Source of the DNA: Phytoactinopolyspora alkaliphila
GTDB lineage: Bacteria; Actinomycetota; Actinomycetes; Jiangellales; Jiangellaceae
Direction: 5' to 3'
Length of the DNA: 64,000 bases
NCBI RefSeq assembly: GCF_010550695.1
Contig: NZ_JAAGOB010000009.1
Location: 109,457-173,456, forward strand
A program made the translations under genes and the position numbers. Shown piece after piece: positions 1-8,714 of the stretch. Within the stretch, counting starts at the first letter, position 1. Each line of letters opens with the position of its first letter. The notes below the pieces were generated by a model. The model ran no database searches. It saw nothing but the letters and a program-made list of their open reading frames with translations, and was not told the DNA's origin.

Positions 1-638
1 TCGTCGTCGGTGAGCTGCGGGGTGTTGATCTGCTCGTATTCCCCGGCGATCCCGCCGGAGATGCACACCTTGATCAGGTCCGCGCCGGCGCGGATCTGCT
101 CCCGGGTGGCCCGCCGGAACCCGTCGGCCCCGTCCGCCTCCACGGCGTCGGCGCCGTGCCCGTGGCCGCCGGTACAGCACAGCGCGTGCCCGGCTGTGTA
201 AATGGTGGGGCCGTCCACCTGCCCACGCCGGATCGCGCCGCGCAGCGCCATGTCGGCGAACCGGCTCTCCCCCACCAGACGCACGGTGGTGACGCCGGCA
301 CGCAGAACGTCGCGCGCATTGCCCGCCATGAGCAACACCTGTTCGGCGTCGGTGGCGGCCCGGCTGGCCTCCGCCAGCGGACCGGGCAATGCCAGGCCGA
401 GATGTACGTGCATGTTCACCAGGCCGGGTGTCACCGTCGCGCCGCCGAGCTCCACCACGGCGTCACCGTCGTCCCGCGCCTGCGCAAGGACCTCCTCGGC
501 GCCGCCGACCGCGCGGATCGTGCCGTCCGGCGCGATGCGCAGCGCCTGGTCCTGTACCGCGGATGCGGTGTGCCCGTCCCAGAGCGCGCAGTCCACCAGG
601 ACCGCCCCTCTTCCGGGTCCGGCCAGCGAGCCGATCAT
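1..638 (-). CDS. amidohydrolase family protein, 3' end outside window
   Basis: The window cuts this gene, so only its first ~212 residues are present. It belongs to the amidohydrolase superfamily of metal-dependent hydrolases (imidazolonepropionase and dipeptidase-like enzymes). Visible are the metal-binding H-x-H in PGLVNMHVHLG (His77 and His79), then AGVTTVRLVG and a His/Gly-rich loop (TGGHGHGADA), in the order usual for the family. The ATG at 638 has AGAGGA about 10 bases upstream; an in-frame GTG at 647 lies too close to that site. It lies 58 bases downstream of the oligopeptide importer genes on the same strand, so it may hydrolyse an imported peptide or amide. The substrate is not determined. 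Confidence 0.85.
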   Translation of the reverse strand, partial: MIGSLAGPGRGAVLVDCALWDGHTASAVQDQALRIAPDGTIRAVGGAEEVLAQARDDGDAVVELGGATVTPGLVNMHVHLGLALPGPLAEASRAATDAEQVLLMAGNARDVLRAGVTTVRLVGESRFADMALRGAIRRGQVDGPTIYTAGHALCCTGGHGHGADAVEADGADGFRRATREQIRAGADLIKVCISGGIAGEYEQINTPQLTDD

Positions 639-696
639 GCTCGTCACGTCCTCTCGTGCTGTTCCTACGTTGTGCCGTGGGGGGGGTCGAGCGGAG

Positions 697-1662
697 CTAG
701 TGCTTGTCCGACGGCCGGTCGTCGTCGCGGGCGGACTCGGCGAGCCAGCACTCCGCCATGGCGGGGCCGAGCGTGATGATCGGAGGTTGTTCGGTGCATA
801 CGTCCATCGCGACCGGGCAGCGTGGCCGGAACCGGCAGCCGGTGGGGACGTGGGCGGCGTCGGGCACCTCGCCCCGCAACGGAACCGGCAGCCGAGGGGC
901 CTCGGTGATCCGGGGCAGCGCGTCGATCAGCGCACGCGTGTACGGGTGCCGAGGCGCACCCCAGACCTGCTGGGTAGGCCCCATCTCCACGATGCGCCCC
1001 AGATACATCACGGCGGTGATGTCCGCGATCTCGCGCACCAGCGCCAGGTCGTGGGAGATGAACAGCACGCCCACACTGAGCTCGGCCACCAGCGAGACCA
1101 GCAAGTTGACGATCTGCGCCTGCGAGGAGGCGTCCAGAGCTGTCACCGGCTCGTCCGCGATGAGTACTTCCGGCTCGGGCGCGAGGGCGCGGGCGATCGC
1201 GATCCGTTGGCGCTGACCGCCGGAGAACTGGTGTGGGTAGCGGGCCGCGGCGTCGGCGGGCATCCCCACGAGGTCCAGCAGCCGGCTCACTTCAGCATGA
1301 CGAACGGCCGACGAGCGCCCCTCGGGCAGCCCGTCGGCGACCTGGGACCCCACGGTGCGGCGCGGATTGAGCGAGGCGTAGGGGTTCTGGAACACCATCT
1401 GCAGACGCACGTCTTGTCCAGTGCGACGACGCCAGCCCAGCGGTGATACCGGCCGGCCATCGATCAGAACCTGCCCGGATGCGACTGGCTCCAGTCCGGC
1501 GACCGCCCGCGCCAGCGACGACTTCCCACAGCCGGACTCCCCCACCAGCCCGACTATCTGGCCGCGGGCCACCTCCAAGGACACCCCGTCCACCGCCCGC
1601 ACCGTCCCCCGGCCGCGCGAGCTGTACTCCACGGCGGCGTCGTCGACCGTCAGCGCACTCAT
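697..1662 (-). CDS. oligopeptide/dipeptide ABC transporter ATPase, OppF/DppF type
   Basis: This is the cytoplasmic ATPase of a peptide importer, 321 aa, usual family length. Walker A is GLVGESGCGKSSLARAV near residue 40, the signature is FSGGQRQRIAIARAL, Walker B is EVLIADEPVTALD and the switch His lies in LFISHDLALV. The C-terminal oligopeptide-transporter extension with its Cys pairs is present (GCRFRPRCPVAMDVC). The ATG overlaps the stop of the upstream ATPase by 4 bases (ATGA), so translation is probably coupled. It is the last transporter gene of the operon. Substrate class follows from family membership; the actual ligand is unknown. Confidence 0.95.
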   Translation of the reverse strand: MSALTVDDAAVEYSSRGRGTVRAVDGVSLEVARGQIVGLVGESGCGKSSLARAVAGLEPVASGQVLIDGRPVSPLGWRRRTGQDVRLQMVFQNPYASLNPRRTVGSQVADGLPEGRSSAVRHAEVSRLLDLVGMPADAAARYPHQFSGGQRQRIAIARALAPEPEVLIADEPVTALDASSQAQIVNLLVSLVAELSVGVLFISHDLALVREIADITAVMYLGRIVEMGPTQQVWGAPRHPYTRALIDALPRITEAPRLPVPLRGEVPDAAHVPTGCRFRPRCPVAMDVCTEQPPIITLGPAMAECWLAESARDDDRPSDKH

Positions 1663-2699
1663 GCCGGAACCTCCGTCAGATCGGGCAGCACCCGGCAGGC
1701 CACCGCGTGGCCGGGACGGACCTCCGTCACCGGGGGGAGCTCGCCGGTGCAGGCGGCCTCCGCGTAGGCGCAGCGCGGCGCAAACGGGCAGCCGGGCGGG
1801 GCCGCGGCCGGAGAGACGGCACTGCCGGGAATGGTCACCAGGGGTTGCGTCCGCCGCTCCGCCGCCTCATCCGGGCGTGTGACCCCGTCCTCCGGCAGGG
1901 TCCAGCTGTCGTCGGCGTGCGGGCGGGCATGCAGCAGGGCAGCCGTGTACGGGTGGCGGGGCCGCAACAAGAGCTCGCCGGTGGGGCCGGACTCCATCAC
2001 CCGCCCCGCGTAGAACACGTAGGCACGAACCGTCAGCGCGGCGAGCACCCCCAGGTCGTGGGTGATGAACAGTACTGAGAGGCCGGATTCCCGGCGCAGT
2101 TCGTCGAAGAGCTCGAGGATCCCGGCCTGCACGGTCACGTCCAGGGCCGTGGTCGGCTCGTCGGCGATGAGCAGTTCCGGCTCGCAGGCCAGGGCGCTGG
2201 CGATCGCCACCCGCTGCCGCATTCCCCCGGAGAGCTGGTGCGGATACGAGCGCAGCGCGCCCCGGCCACCGGGGATACGCACCCGGTCCAGCAGATCCAG
2301 CGCACGGGCCTCGGCCGCCCGGCGGTCCAGGCCCAGGTGCTCGCGCATGTGCTCGGTGAGCTGCCGTCCGACCGTGAGCATCGGATGCAGCGCGGCGGTG
2401 GCGTCCTGGAAGACCATCGCGATGCGCGTTCCGCGAACGGTACGCCACGCGCGCCCACTCCGCCCGACCAGCTCGGTGTTGCCGTCCAGCACGGCGGACC
2501 CGGACACCTGGGCCCGTTCCGGAAGCAGACCCAGCAGCGCCTGGGCGGTCATGCTCTTCCCGGAGCCGCTCTCCCCCGCGATACCCACGATCTCGCCGCG
2601 GCTCACCTGCAGGGTGGCGTCGTGGATCACGGGCAGCACCTGCCCGCCCGCGCCCGGCAGGGACACAGCGAGGTGGCGGACATCGAGCAAGGCTGTCAC
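1659..2699 (-). CDS. oligopeptide/dipeptide ABC transporter ATPase, OppD/DppD type
   Basis: This is the second ATPase of the peptide importer, 346 aa. It shows Walker A GIAGESGSGKSMTAQALLGL, signature LSGGMRQRVAIASAL, Walker B LLIADEPTTALD, H-switch FITHDLGVLA and a C-terminal Cys-containing oligopeptide extension (GCPFAPRCAYAEAAC). The GTG at 2699 was chosen because it overlaps the upstream permease stop as GTGA and directly precedes the conserved TALLDVRHL strand. The frame stays open further upstream, but that part is antisense-like sequence without homology. It pairs with the neighbouring ATPase as a heterodimer under the two permeases. Confidence 0.93.
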   Translation of the reverse strand: MTALLDVRHLAVSLPGAGGQVLPVIHDATLQVSRGEIVGIAGESGSGKSMTAQALLGLLPERAQVSGSAVLDGNTELVGRSGRAWRTVRGTRIAMVFQDATAALHPMLTVGRQLTEHMREHLGLDRRAAEARALDLLDRVRIPGGRGALRSYPHQLSGGMRQRVAIASALACEPELLIADEPTTALDVTVQAGILELFDELRRESGLSVLFITHDLGVLAALTVRAYVFYAGRVMESGPTGELLLRPRHPYTAALLHARPHADDSWTLPEDGVTRPDEAAERRTQPLVTIPGSAVSPAAAPPGCPFAPRCAYAEAACTGELPPVTEVRPGHAVACRVLPDLTEVPA

Positions 2700-3664
2700 G
2701 AGAGTCCCTTCGCGTAGCGCGGGTCCAAGCGGTCTCGCAGCGCGTCGCCGAGGATGTTGAACGCCAGCACCACAGTGAGGATGGCCAGGCCGGGAAAGAC
2801 GCTGACCCACCACATGGACAGGTCACGCGAGCCCGCGGCGATCATTGCTCCCCACTCCGGGGCGGGTGGGCGCGGCCCCAGTCCGAGGAAGGACAGCGCC
2901 GCGAGCATCAGCACCGCGTTGCCCAGCTCGAGGGTGGCGAGCACGACGGCCGGCCCGACGGCATTGGGAACGACGTCCCGGCGCAGGGCCATCACCGGCC
3001 CGACACCCAGGAGCCGCGATGCCGCCAGGTAATCGGCCCCACGCACCGACAGGACCGACGAGCGGATCACCCGGGCATAGGTAGGCCAGGAGACGATGAT
3101 GAGCGCGAGGACGGCGTTGCGGGTGCTGGGCCCGAACGCCGCCGCGACGGCCATCGCCAGGATGATCTGCGGAAAGGCGAAGACGAGGTCGGTGACCCGC
3201 ATGATGACCTCGTCGGCGGCGCGTCCGAGATACCCGGCGAGGAGACCGAGCACCGCGCCGATGGCCAGGGCGACACCGACGATGATCACCGCCACCGGAA
3301 GCGAGAGCCGCGCCCCGTGGACCACCCGGCTGAAGACGTCGCGCCCCAGCTCGTCGGTGCCGAACCAGTGCTCGGCGGAGGGCGAAGCGTAGAGGTTGGC
3401 AGACTGCGTGACCGGATCGAATGGAGCGACGACGGGAGCCAGGGCAGCAGCGAGCATCCATACACCGAGCAGGATGAGCGCGAAGACGACCGACGGCTGG
3501 CGCCAGGTGCTGGACACCGACCGCACCCGCAACCGGCCGGCCCATCGGCGGCGTTCAAGCAGCCGCTGAGTACGGGGGTCGCCTCCGGGTGCCGGCGGGA
3601 CTGTCCCAGTGGTCACGGGGTCACCGCTCTCGGACGGCGTCAAGTCGATACGGGGTCCGGTCAT
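2696..3664 (-). CDS. peptide ABC transporter permease, OppC/DppC type
   Basis: This is an inner-membrane permease of the peptide importer, 322 aa. The N-terminus carries the OppC-type first helix (VFALILLGVWMLAAAL) followed by the periplasmic LFGTDELGRDVFSR-like motif (here WFGTDELGRDVFSRVVHG). The transmembrane core contains the EAA-type loop (DYLAASRLLGVGPVMALRR). The ATG at 3664 overlaps the stop of the upstream permease (ATGA). The usual partner is the OppB-type permease encoded just before it. Confidence 0.93.
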   Translation of the reverse strand: MTGPRIDLTPSESGDPVTTGTVPPAPGGDPRTQRLLERRRWAGRLRVRSVSSTWRQPSVVFALILLGVWMLAAALAPVVAPFDPVTQSANLYASPSAEHWFGTDELGRDVFSRVVHGARLSLPVAVIIVGVALAIGAVLGLLAGYLGRAADEVIMRVTDLVFAFPQIILAMAVAAAFGPSTRNAVLALIIVSWPTYARVIRSSVLSVRGADYLAASRLLGVGPVMALRRDVVPNAVGPAVVLATLELGNAVLMLAALSFLGLGPRPPAPEWGAMIAAGSRDLSMWWVSVFPGLAILTVVLAFNILGDALRDRLDPRYAKGLS

Positions 3665-4734
3665 GACAGCCGGATTCTCGGGTCGATGACGCCATAGAGC
3701 AGATCCACCATGAGATTCACCAGGGTGTAGACGACGGCGACGAACAGGCTGACTCCGAGCACGGCCGGCAGGTCCAGCCCGCTGGCGGCCCGGAAGGCGT
3801 ACTGGCCCACACCGGGCCAGGAGAAGATCTGCTCCACGAGGACGGTGCCGGACAGCAGTGACGCGAAAGCCAGACCGGAGACGGTGATGACCGGGACCAG
3901 GCCCGCGCGGAGCACGTGACGGCGCAGCACGGTGGCCGTGGGCAGTCCCTTGGCCCGTGCCGCGCGGACGTAGTCCTGGTCCAGAACCTCCAGCATCGCC
4001 GAACGCACGAACCGCACCAGCGTGGCGACGGTGAGGCAGGTGAGCACGGCCACCGGTAGCAGCAGGTGCTGCACGGCGTCCCACCAGGTCATCCATTGCC
4101 CCGCGAGGAGGGCGTCGACAGTGAGCATTCCGGTGCGTGTCGGGGGCGGCGTGATCCACGAGCTCAGCCGGCCGCCGGACGGCGCAAGGCCGAGCACGTA
4201 GAAGAAGACATAGAGGGTAACCAGGGCCAGCCAGAAGGGCGGGGTGGACAGGCCCAGCAGGGAACCCACCCGCACCACCTGGTCACCGACGCGGCCGTGC
4301 CGCAGCGCGGCGTACAGGCCGATCCCGGTACCCAGGAGCACCGAGAGGATCATCGCGGGGATAGCGATCTCCAGAGTGGCCGGCACGTAGGTCATGAGGT
4401 CGCCGAGGACGGGGCGGCTGGTCTGGCGGGAGATCCCGAGGTCACCTTGAAGCAGGTTGCCGAGATAGATCGCGTACTGAGTGGTGACGGGCTCGTCAAG
4501 ACCCCACTTGTCCCGATACGCGGAGACCACCGCTGGGTCGTTGAGCGCCGTCTCGGACAGGCTCGCCGTCATGGAGTCGCCGGGCACGAGCTGAATCAGA
4601 CTGAACGTGAGCACCGTGACCCCGAAGAGCAGGATCACGGTGGTCATCGCGCGCCGCAGCAGCAGGCGGGTGAGTGGTGCGTGGCGCCGCCGGCCGGCGC
4701 CCGGAGGCGCCGGCCGGCTGACACCGGTTGTCAA
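3661..4734 (-). CDS. peptide ABC transporter permease, OppB/DppB type
   Basis: This is the first permease of the peptide importer, 357 aa. An N-terminal helix (TTVILLFGVTVLTFSLIQL) is followed by the conserved VPGDS, several membrane segments and the cytoplasmic EAA loop (DYVRAARAKGLPTATVLRR). The start is a TTG whose last bases overlap the stop of the substrate-binding protein (TTGA), matching the 4-base overlaps at the next three junctions. An arginine-rich stretch of about 20 residues precedes the first helix. It forms the channel with the OppC-type permease. Confidence 0.92.
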   Translation of the reverse strand: MTTGVSRPAPPGAGRRRHAPLTRLLLRRAMTTVILLFGVTVLTFSLIQLVPGDSMTASLSETALNDPAVVSAYRDKWGLDEPVTTQYAIYLGNLLQGDLGISRQTSRPVLGDLMTYVPATLEIAIPAMILSVLLGTGIGLYAALRHGRVGDQVVRVGSLLGLSTPPFWLALVTLYVFFYVLGLAPSGGRLSSWITPPPTRTGMLTVDALLAGQWMTWWDAVQHLLLPVAVLTCLTVATLVRFVRSAMLEVLDQDYVRAARAKGLPTATVLRRHVLRAGLVPVITVSGLAFASLLSGTVLVEQIFSWPGVGQYAFRAASGLDLPAVLGVSLFVAVVYTLVNLMVDLLYGVIDPRIRLS

Positions 4735-6374
4735 GACCGCCTCACCGACCGCAGATCAACCTGCCACCCCGCGGGCGAATACTCGACGCCGGCGAGGTCG
4801 GGGGTGGCGACAACGACGCCGGAGTTGTAGGCCAAGGTGATGAAGGGACTCTCCTCGTCCAGCAGGCGCTGCCACTCCTGCATCGCGGTATCCTGCGCCT
4901 CCGGATCGAGCGCCTCCTGAACCGCTTCTCCGGCCGCGATCATCTCCGGGCTCGCGAGCTCGGCGGACCAGCCGCTGCGCATCGCGCTCGGCTGGCCCGG
5001 CGCGAAGTTGTTCACCAGAGAGGACGCCACCGGGTAGTTCAGCGACTGCGGGCTGAACCGGAAGGCGACCCGGCCGGCGGACTGGGCGTCGAGGAAGGCG
5101 GCGATGGGCTGCGGGTCGAGCTCGATCGTGATGCCGGCCTCGGCGGCGTCGTTCTGCACCTTGGTGGCGATGGTGCCCAGGTCGACACCGCGGTAGGTGA
5201 TGGCGGGGTACATCAGCGAGACGCTCGGATCCTCGAGGCCGCTGGCGTCCAGGTGGTCACGTGCGGCGTCGAGGTCCTGAGACTTGGTCTCCGAGTCCGG
5301 CAGTGCGCCGGGGAACGCCGGGGGCACCATCCCAGCCGCCGGGAGGGCGTCCTGGCCGAACAGCGCCGCGATCCCCTCGTAGTCCATCGACGCGCGAAGT
5401 GCCTTGATGAAGTCCGGGTTGGATGTGACCTCGCTGACCTCAGGGTCCTGGTGCAGGGTCACGAAGTAGAACGTGTCCTGAGCGCCGGAGGTCTGCAGGG
5501 AGGAGTCGAGACCGTCGAGCAGCCGGCCGGAAAGGTCCAGCGCGATCTCCGCGCCCGGGCTGCGCTCGATGGCCAGCTTCTGGTTCTGGGCGTCGACGTT
5601 CTTGATGACGATGCGGTCGAATCCCGGCGCCTCGCCCCAGTACTCGGGGTTGGCCTCGAGGACTACCTCGGATGCGGGATCGAACGAGCCCAAGACGTAG
5701 GGTCCCGACCCGGCGGAGGTCTGGTCGAGGAACGGCGTGGCGGAATCCTCGGACGCGGCGTCCTCACTGTCGGTCGCGCCGTTCTCGGCGGCGATCTCGG
5801 CGTTCAGCACGCCGGCGGCCGGCATGGCCAGGATGGTGGGAACGCTGGGGTTGGGCTCATCGCTGCTGACGACGACGACGCCCTCTTCCGGCGAGCTGGC
5901 GCTCAGGCCCTCCACGGTGACCGAAGGGCTCCCACTGAGATTGTTGAGCCTGTTGATGCTGAAGACGACGTCCTCCGCCTCGACCGGAGATCCGTCGGCG
6001 AACACGGCGTCGTCGCGCAGGTTGAAGGTGAACTCAGTAGAGTCCGCGTTGGCCTCCCACGACTCCGCCAGCAACGGCTCAGGTGTGGAGACGTCGGAGC
6101 CGGAGAACGTCACCAGCGTCTCGTACATCGCGTGCACCGCCAGGGCTCCCGTCGCCTCGTAGACCTGGCCGGGGTCGAGGCTGTTGATGACGAACGACGT
6201 GCTCACCGTGAGTGTGCCCCCGGATGCGGCACCGTTCTCGCCGGCTCCGCCGTCACCCTCGTCGCCCCCGGAAGCACCACCGCCGCCACCGCCGGCCGTG
6301 CAAGCAGCCAGTGCGACAACCGCGGCCATCACGGTCGTCACGTTTGCGACGCGTCCGGTCCTGCTTCGCACCAT
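4731..6374 (-). CDS. peptide ABC transporter substrate-binding lipoprotein (SBP family 5)
   Basis: This is the extracytoplasmic binding protein of the importer, 547 aa. It has a lipoprotein signal: basic N-terminus, hydrophobic run and lipobox ALAAC with Cys25, then a Gly/Glu-rich linker. The body shows family 5 features such as LAESWEANADSTEFTFNLRD and VEAEDVVFSINRL. The start at 6374 has GGAGA 3-5 bases upstream; an in-frame codon at 6401 lacks such a site. The mature protein is rich in Asp and Glu. It is first in the operon and faces a divergent regulator gene. Confidence 0.93.
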   Translation of the reverse strand: MVRSRTGRVANVTTVMAAVVALAACTAGGGGGGASGGDEGDGGAGENGAASGGTLTVSTSFVINSLDPGQVYEATGALAVHAMYETLVTFSGSDVSTPEPLLAESWEANADSTEFTFNLRDDAVFADGSPVEAEDVVFSINRLNNLSGSPSVTVEGLSASSPEEGVVVVSSDEPNPSVPTILAMPAAGVLNAEIAAENGATDSEDAASEDSATPFLDQTSAGSGPYVLGSFDPASEVVLEANPEYWGEAPGFDRIVIKNVDAQNQKLAIERSPGAEIALDLSGRLLDGLDSSLQTSGAQDTFYFVTLHQDPEVSEVTSNPDFIKALRASMDYEGIAALFGQDALPAAGMVPPAFPGALPDSETKSQDLDAARDHLDASGLEDPSVSLMYPAITYRGVDLGTIATKVQNDAAEAGITIELDPQPIAAFLDAQSAGRVAFRFSPQSLNYPVASSLVNNFAPGQPSAMRSGWSAELASPEMIAAGEAVQEALDPEAQDTAMQEWQRLLDEESPFITLAYNSGVVVATPDLAGVEYSPAGWQVDLRSVRRS

Positions 6375-6531
6375 GGTTCTCCATTCCGAAACCGCTCGCA
6401 CCCGGCGAGCTGCTCATCGTGTCCACTGCGGCCGGCCTGTGGCGAGCCCCCACGCCGTATGAGAGCATGTGACTACTCCACTTGTACAGCCTGAGTGAAC
6501 ATTTTCACCGTAACGAAACGTGAGGTGGCCG
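6375..6531. promoter_or_regulatory. divergent promoter region, peptide importer operon / XRE-cupin gene
   Basis: This spacer separates the importer operon from the divergent regulator gene. At 6495-6508 it carries the inverted repeat GTGAA-CATT-TTCAC, a possible binding site for the neighbouring XRE-cupin protein. Clear -35/-10 hexamers could not be assigned. Confidence 0.4.
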
Positions 6532-7068
6532 TTGATCGGTGACCGCCTGCGGGCGCTCCGCCAGCATCGCAGCCTCACCCTGAGGCAGGTGGCTGACGAG
6601 GCAGGACTGTCGGCGGCTCTGCTCAGCCAGATCGAGAACGGCCGCACCGATCCCAGCGTCACCACGCTGCGCAAGCTCGCGAAGGTGTTCGACGCCGAGC
6701 TCGCCTCCTTGTTTCACGAACCCGACGCCCCAGCCGTGCACATCTCACGGCCGGGGCAGAGATTCCGGATGGTCGCCCCCGCCGGAATCGTCACCTACGA
6801 ACGGGTGACCCCCGGTCGCGGCGACCTCGAGATACTCCACGCCGACCTGGCTCCGGGCGATTCCAGCGCGGACGTGCCCTGGAGCCATCCCTCGACCGAA
6901 TGCCTGTACGTCCTCGCCGGTGAAGTGCGGCTGGAGGTCGGCGACCAGGTCGAGCGAGTGTGCGCACATGAGGCGGTCACGTTCGACTCGCGCCAGCCCC
7001 ACCGCTACGTGAACGAGTCCGATCAGACCGCCTCGATCCTGGTGGTGGTCACTCCCCCTACGCCCTGA
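6532..7068 (+). CDS. XRE-family transcriptional regulator with cupin sensor domain
   Basis: This one-component regulator has an N-terminal helix-turn-helix (LRQVADEAGLSAALLSQIENG) and a C-terminal cupin barrel (WSHPSTECLYVLAGEVRLEV, then an HRYVNE metal-site-like His), a layout common in regulators of amino acid, polyamine and peptide genes. The TTG at 6532 is preferred because GAGG lies 6 bases upstream; an alternative GTG at 6520 adds four residues but has no ribosome site. It is divergent from the importer operon and is the obvious candidate for its control. Confidence 0.88.
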   Translation: MIGDRLRALRQHRSLTLRQVADEAGLSAALLSQIENGRTDPSVTTLRKLAKVFDAELASLFHEPDAPAVHISRPGQRFRMVAPAGIVTYERVTPGRGDLEILHADLAPGDSSADVPWSHPSTECLYVLAGEVRLEVGDQVERVCAHEAVTFDSRQPHRYVNESDQTASILVVVTPPTP

Positions 7069-7199
7069 CGCCGGGCAATCACGCGAATCCGGCGGATAGT
7101 TCTGGATCCCGCGGGTAGAATTGCGATAGCCCGGGAACGACAACATCCCAGTTCTGATGGGTGTTCGCCACACCGGTGTCCATGCGACGGATGATGGCC

Positions 7200-7580
7200 A
7201 TGTCCACACTGAACAATTCAGGCAAACCCGCCGACCACAATGACCGCGGCGGCGACTCGCCGCAGGCGCCCGCAGATCAGAACGCGCCCGTGTCCGAGTC
7301 TGCCGACACGCCTACACCGTCGACGTCCAAGCGAGTTCCCCGGACCAGAATGGGAGCCGCATGGGTGGGGATCTGCGTCGCGACAGCATTGTTCGTCATT
7401 CTGATCGTGTTCATGCTGCAGAACACCCGCGAGGTCGAAGTCACCTTCCTCTGGATGGAGGGCTCCGCGCCGTTGGCGTTGGCCTTGCTCATCGCCGCGG
7501 CCGGCACAGCCATTCTGGCGGCGGTCATCGGTGGCGCCCGAATCGCTCAGCTACGTCGCCACTCACGTCGGCAGCATTGA
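7200..7580 (+). CDS. LapA-domain (DUF1049-like) small membrane protein
   Basis: A protein of about 126 aa with a hydrophilic, Pro/Asp-rich N-terminal half and two membrane helices near the C-terminus (WVGICVATALFVILIVFML and LALALLIAAAGTAILAAVIGG). The connecting QNTREVEVTFLW segment is characteristic of LapA-domain proteins. A basic tail (RRHSRRQH) follows. The start is uncertain: in-frame ATGs occur at 7182, 7191, 7194 and 7200 and none has a strong ribosome site. The role in the cell envelope is unknown. It appears to be a stand-alone gene. Confidence 0.75.
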   Translation: MSTLNNSGKPADHNDRGGDSPQAPADQNAPVSESADTPTPSTSKRVPRTRMGAAWVGICVATALFVILIVFMLQNTREVEVTFLWMEGSAPLALALLIAAAGTAILAAVIGGARIAQLRRHSRRQH

Positions 7581-7715
7581 GCCGAGCGCCGCGAATGGTT
7601 CGAATCTCCACCACGTAACCGGCAGCCTGCGTGAACGCGGATCGACGGGGTACGCGTCATCCGTACGTTCATCAGCCGCGCCGCTCGACGGGGGCGCCCG
7701 AGTGGGGAGACCACC

Positions 7716-8006
7716 ATGGCACGACAAGAGACGAAGAGCCAGAACAGCAAGCCCCGCATGACTGACGACAGCCTGCGGGTGCGGCAGCTCACGCACTACC
7801 AGTTCAGCTGGACCGCGCGGGAGAGCGGCGAGAGCGGGATTTGGACTCTCCAACTGGTGCTGGACGAGGGTGCCTGGGAAGAGGTGCTCACCATCAGCCC
7901 CGAGGATGCCGACGCGCTACAGGATGTCTTGGAGAACACCAGCAACGTCTTCTACGACATCGACCGCCGCGTCCTGATGTTCGGCGTCACCAAGGCCGGC
8001 GATTAG
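7716..8006 (+). CDS. small acidic protein of unknown function
   Basis: A 96-residue protein that I do not recognise. The start is well supported by GGGGAG six bases before the ATG. After a basic tail of ~15 residues the body looks like a compact beta-rich domain (YQFSWTARESGESGIWTL, then DEGAWEEVLTISPEDADALQ and VFYDIDRRVLMFGV). No membrane segment, Cys pair or signal peptide is visible. It is a single gene followed by an inverted repeat. Confidence 0.65.
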   Translation: MARQETKSQNSKPRMTDDSLRVRQLTHYQFSWTARESGESGIWTLQLVLDEGAWEEVLTISPEDADALQDVLENTSNVFYDIDRRVLMFGVTKAGD

Positions 8007-8014
8007 GTATCTCT

Positions 8015-8068
8015 CATGATCATCAACGGTCGGCTGCGGCATAGTCCGGTGGGCCGTTGATGATCATG
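8015..8068. repeat. 15-bp perfect inverted repeat
   Basis: The arms CATGATCATCAACGG (8015-8029) and CCGTTGATGATCATG (8054-8068) are exact reverse complements around a 24-base loop. There is no T-run, so it is not a classical intrinsic terminator, although it lies just past a stop codon and could stabilise or end the transcript. Confidence 0.8.
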
Positions 8069-8072
8069 GAAG

Positions 8073-8116
8073 CAACGCGCAGGCTCCCGGTGACCAACGC
8101 GCAGGCTCCCGGTGAC
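8073..8116. repeat. 22-bp tandem direct repeat, two copies
   Basis: Two exact adjacent copies of a 22-base unit occur at 8073-8094 and 8095-8116 (the unit begins CAACGCGCAGGC and ends CCGGTGAC). Four more bases of a third copy follow. The repeat lies between the inverted repeat and the nucleotidyltransferase gene, outside any coding sequence. Confidence 0.85.
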
Positions 8117-8144
8117 CAACTCGAGCGGTACGGGCACGAGGTGG

Positions 8145-8714
8145 TCATTCGCTAAGCCAAGGCGCGAGCCAGTCAGAGGCACGTTCGGCAGCCGATTGAT
8201 GGTACTTGGGCACCGCCGCGAGTCGAACCGCGATGACTGCCGAATCGACGAGGCCGGCATCCAGCAACGCCGCAACGAAGTTGCGGTCTTTCTCCCGGAG
8301 GGCACAAAGCTTCGCGACACAGAGGTCCTCCTTGTCGAGGCACCAGCCCGTGAACTGTGGATGTCCTATGGGTGCGGCCGTGTTGGCGTTCTCTATCCTC
8401 ACCAAGCGATCCCGCCAGCCCTCAGGGAGCGCCGAGGTCTCCATGTCGACGCCGTCGATACTGAAGCCGTGCATCTCTTCGTACGGTGAGAACTCCCCCG
8501 CGACTCCTTCGATGAGATCAGCGAGTCGCGCGGTCTCGTCGTTGTTGTCGGCGATCGGGAGGATGTCCACCTCGACCGACATAGTGGCTTCGGCCGGGAG
8601 CTCCTCCTCGCGGAAGGTGCCGAGAATGGCCTGAGATCCGACCACAATGACCTCTCGGCGATCGATGATCTGACAAGCCGTCCGGATCGCGTGCTCCAGT
8701 TGATCCCGACGCAT
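8145..8714 (-). CDS. nucleotidyltransferase-fold protein (DUF6036-like), probable toxin of a two-gene module
   Basis: A 189-aa protein with the start of a nucleotidyltransferase fold: the strand IIDRREVIVVGSQAILG is followed about 25 residues later by MSVEVDILP, where the Asp would be a metal ligand. The C-terminal half (CVAKLCALREKDRNFVAALL) is helical, as in DUF6036/AbiEii-like proteins that appear in toxin-antitoxin or abortive-infection pairs. Its ATG overlaps the stop of the upstream HTH gene (TGATG). The toxin role is inferred from fold and arrangement, not shown. Confidence 0.7.
   Translation of the reverse strand: MRRDQLEHAIRTACQIIDRREVIVVGSQAILGTFREEELPAEATMSVEVDILPIADNNDETARLADLIEGVAGEFSPYEEMHGFSIDGVDMETSALPEGWRDRLVRIENANTAAPIGHPQFTGWCLDKEDLCVAKLCALREKDRNFVAALLDAGLVDSAVIAVRLAAVPKYHQSAAERASDWLAPWLSE

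Noticed and set aside
202..1446. Long plus-strand open frame opposite the amidohydrolase and ATPase genes
   Set aside because: It is antisense to well-conserved transporter and amidohydrolase sequences, has no domain features and arises from high G+C codon bias.
4728..6494. 588-codon plus-strand open frame opposite the substrate-binding protein
   Set aside because: Entirely antisense to a clear SBP family 5 lipoprotein; the composition is that of a shadow frame.
8073..8116. Possible CRISPR-like repeat
   Set aside because: Two adjacent copies without spacers and no cas genes; it is a plain tandem duplication.
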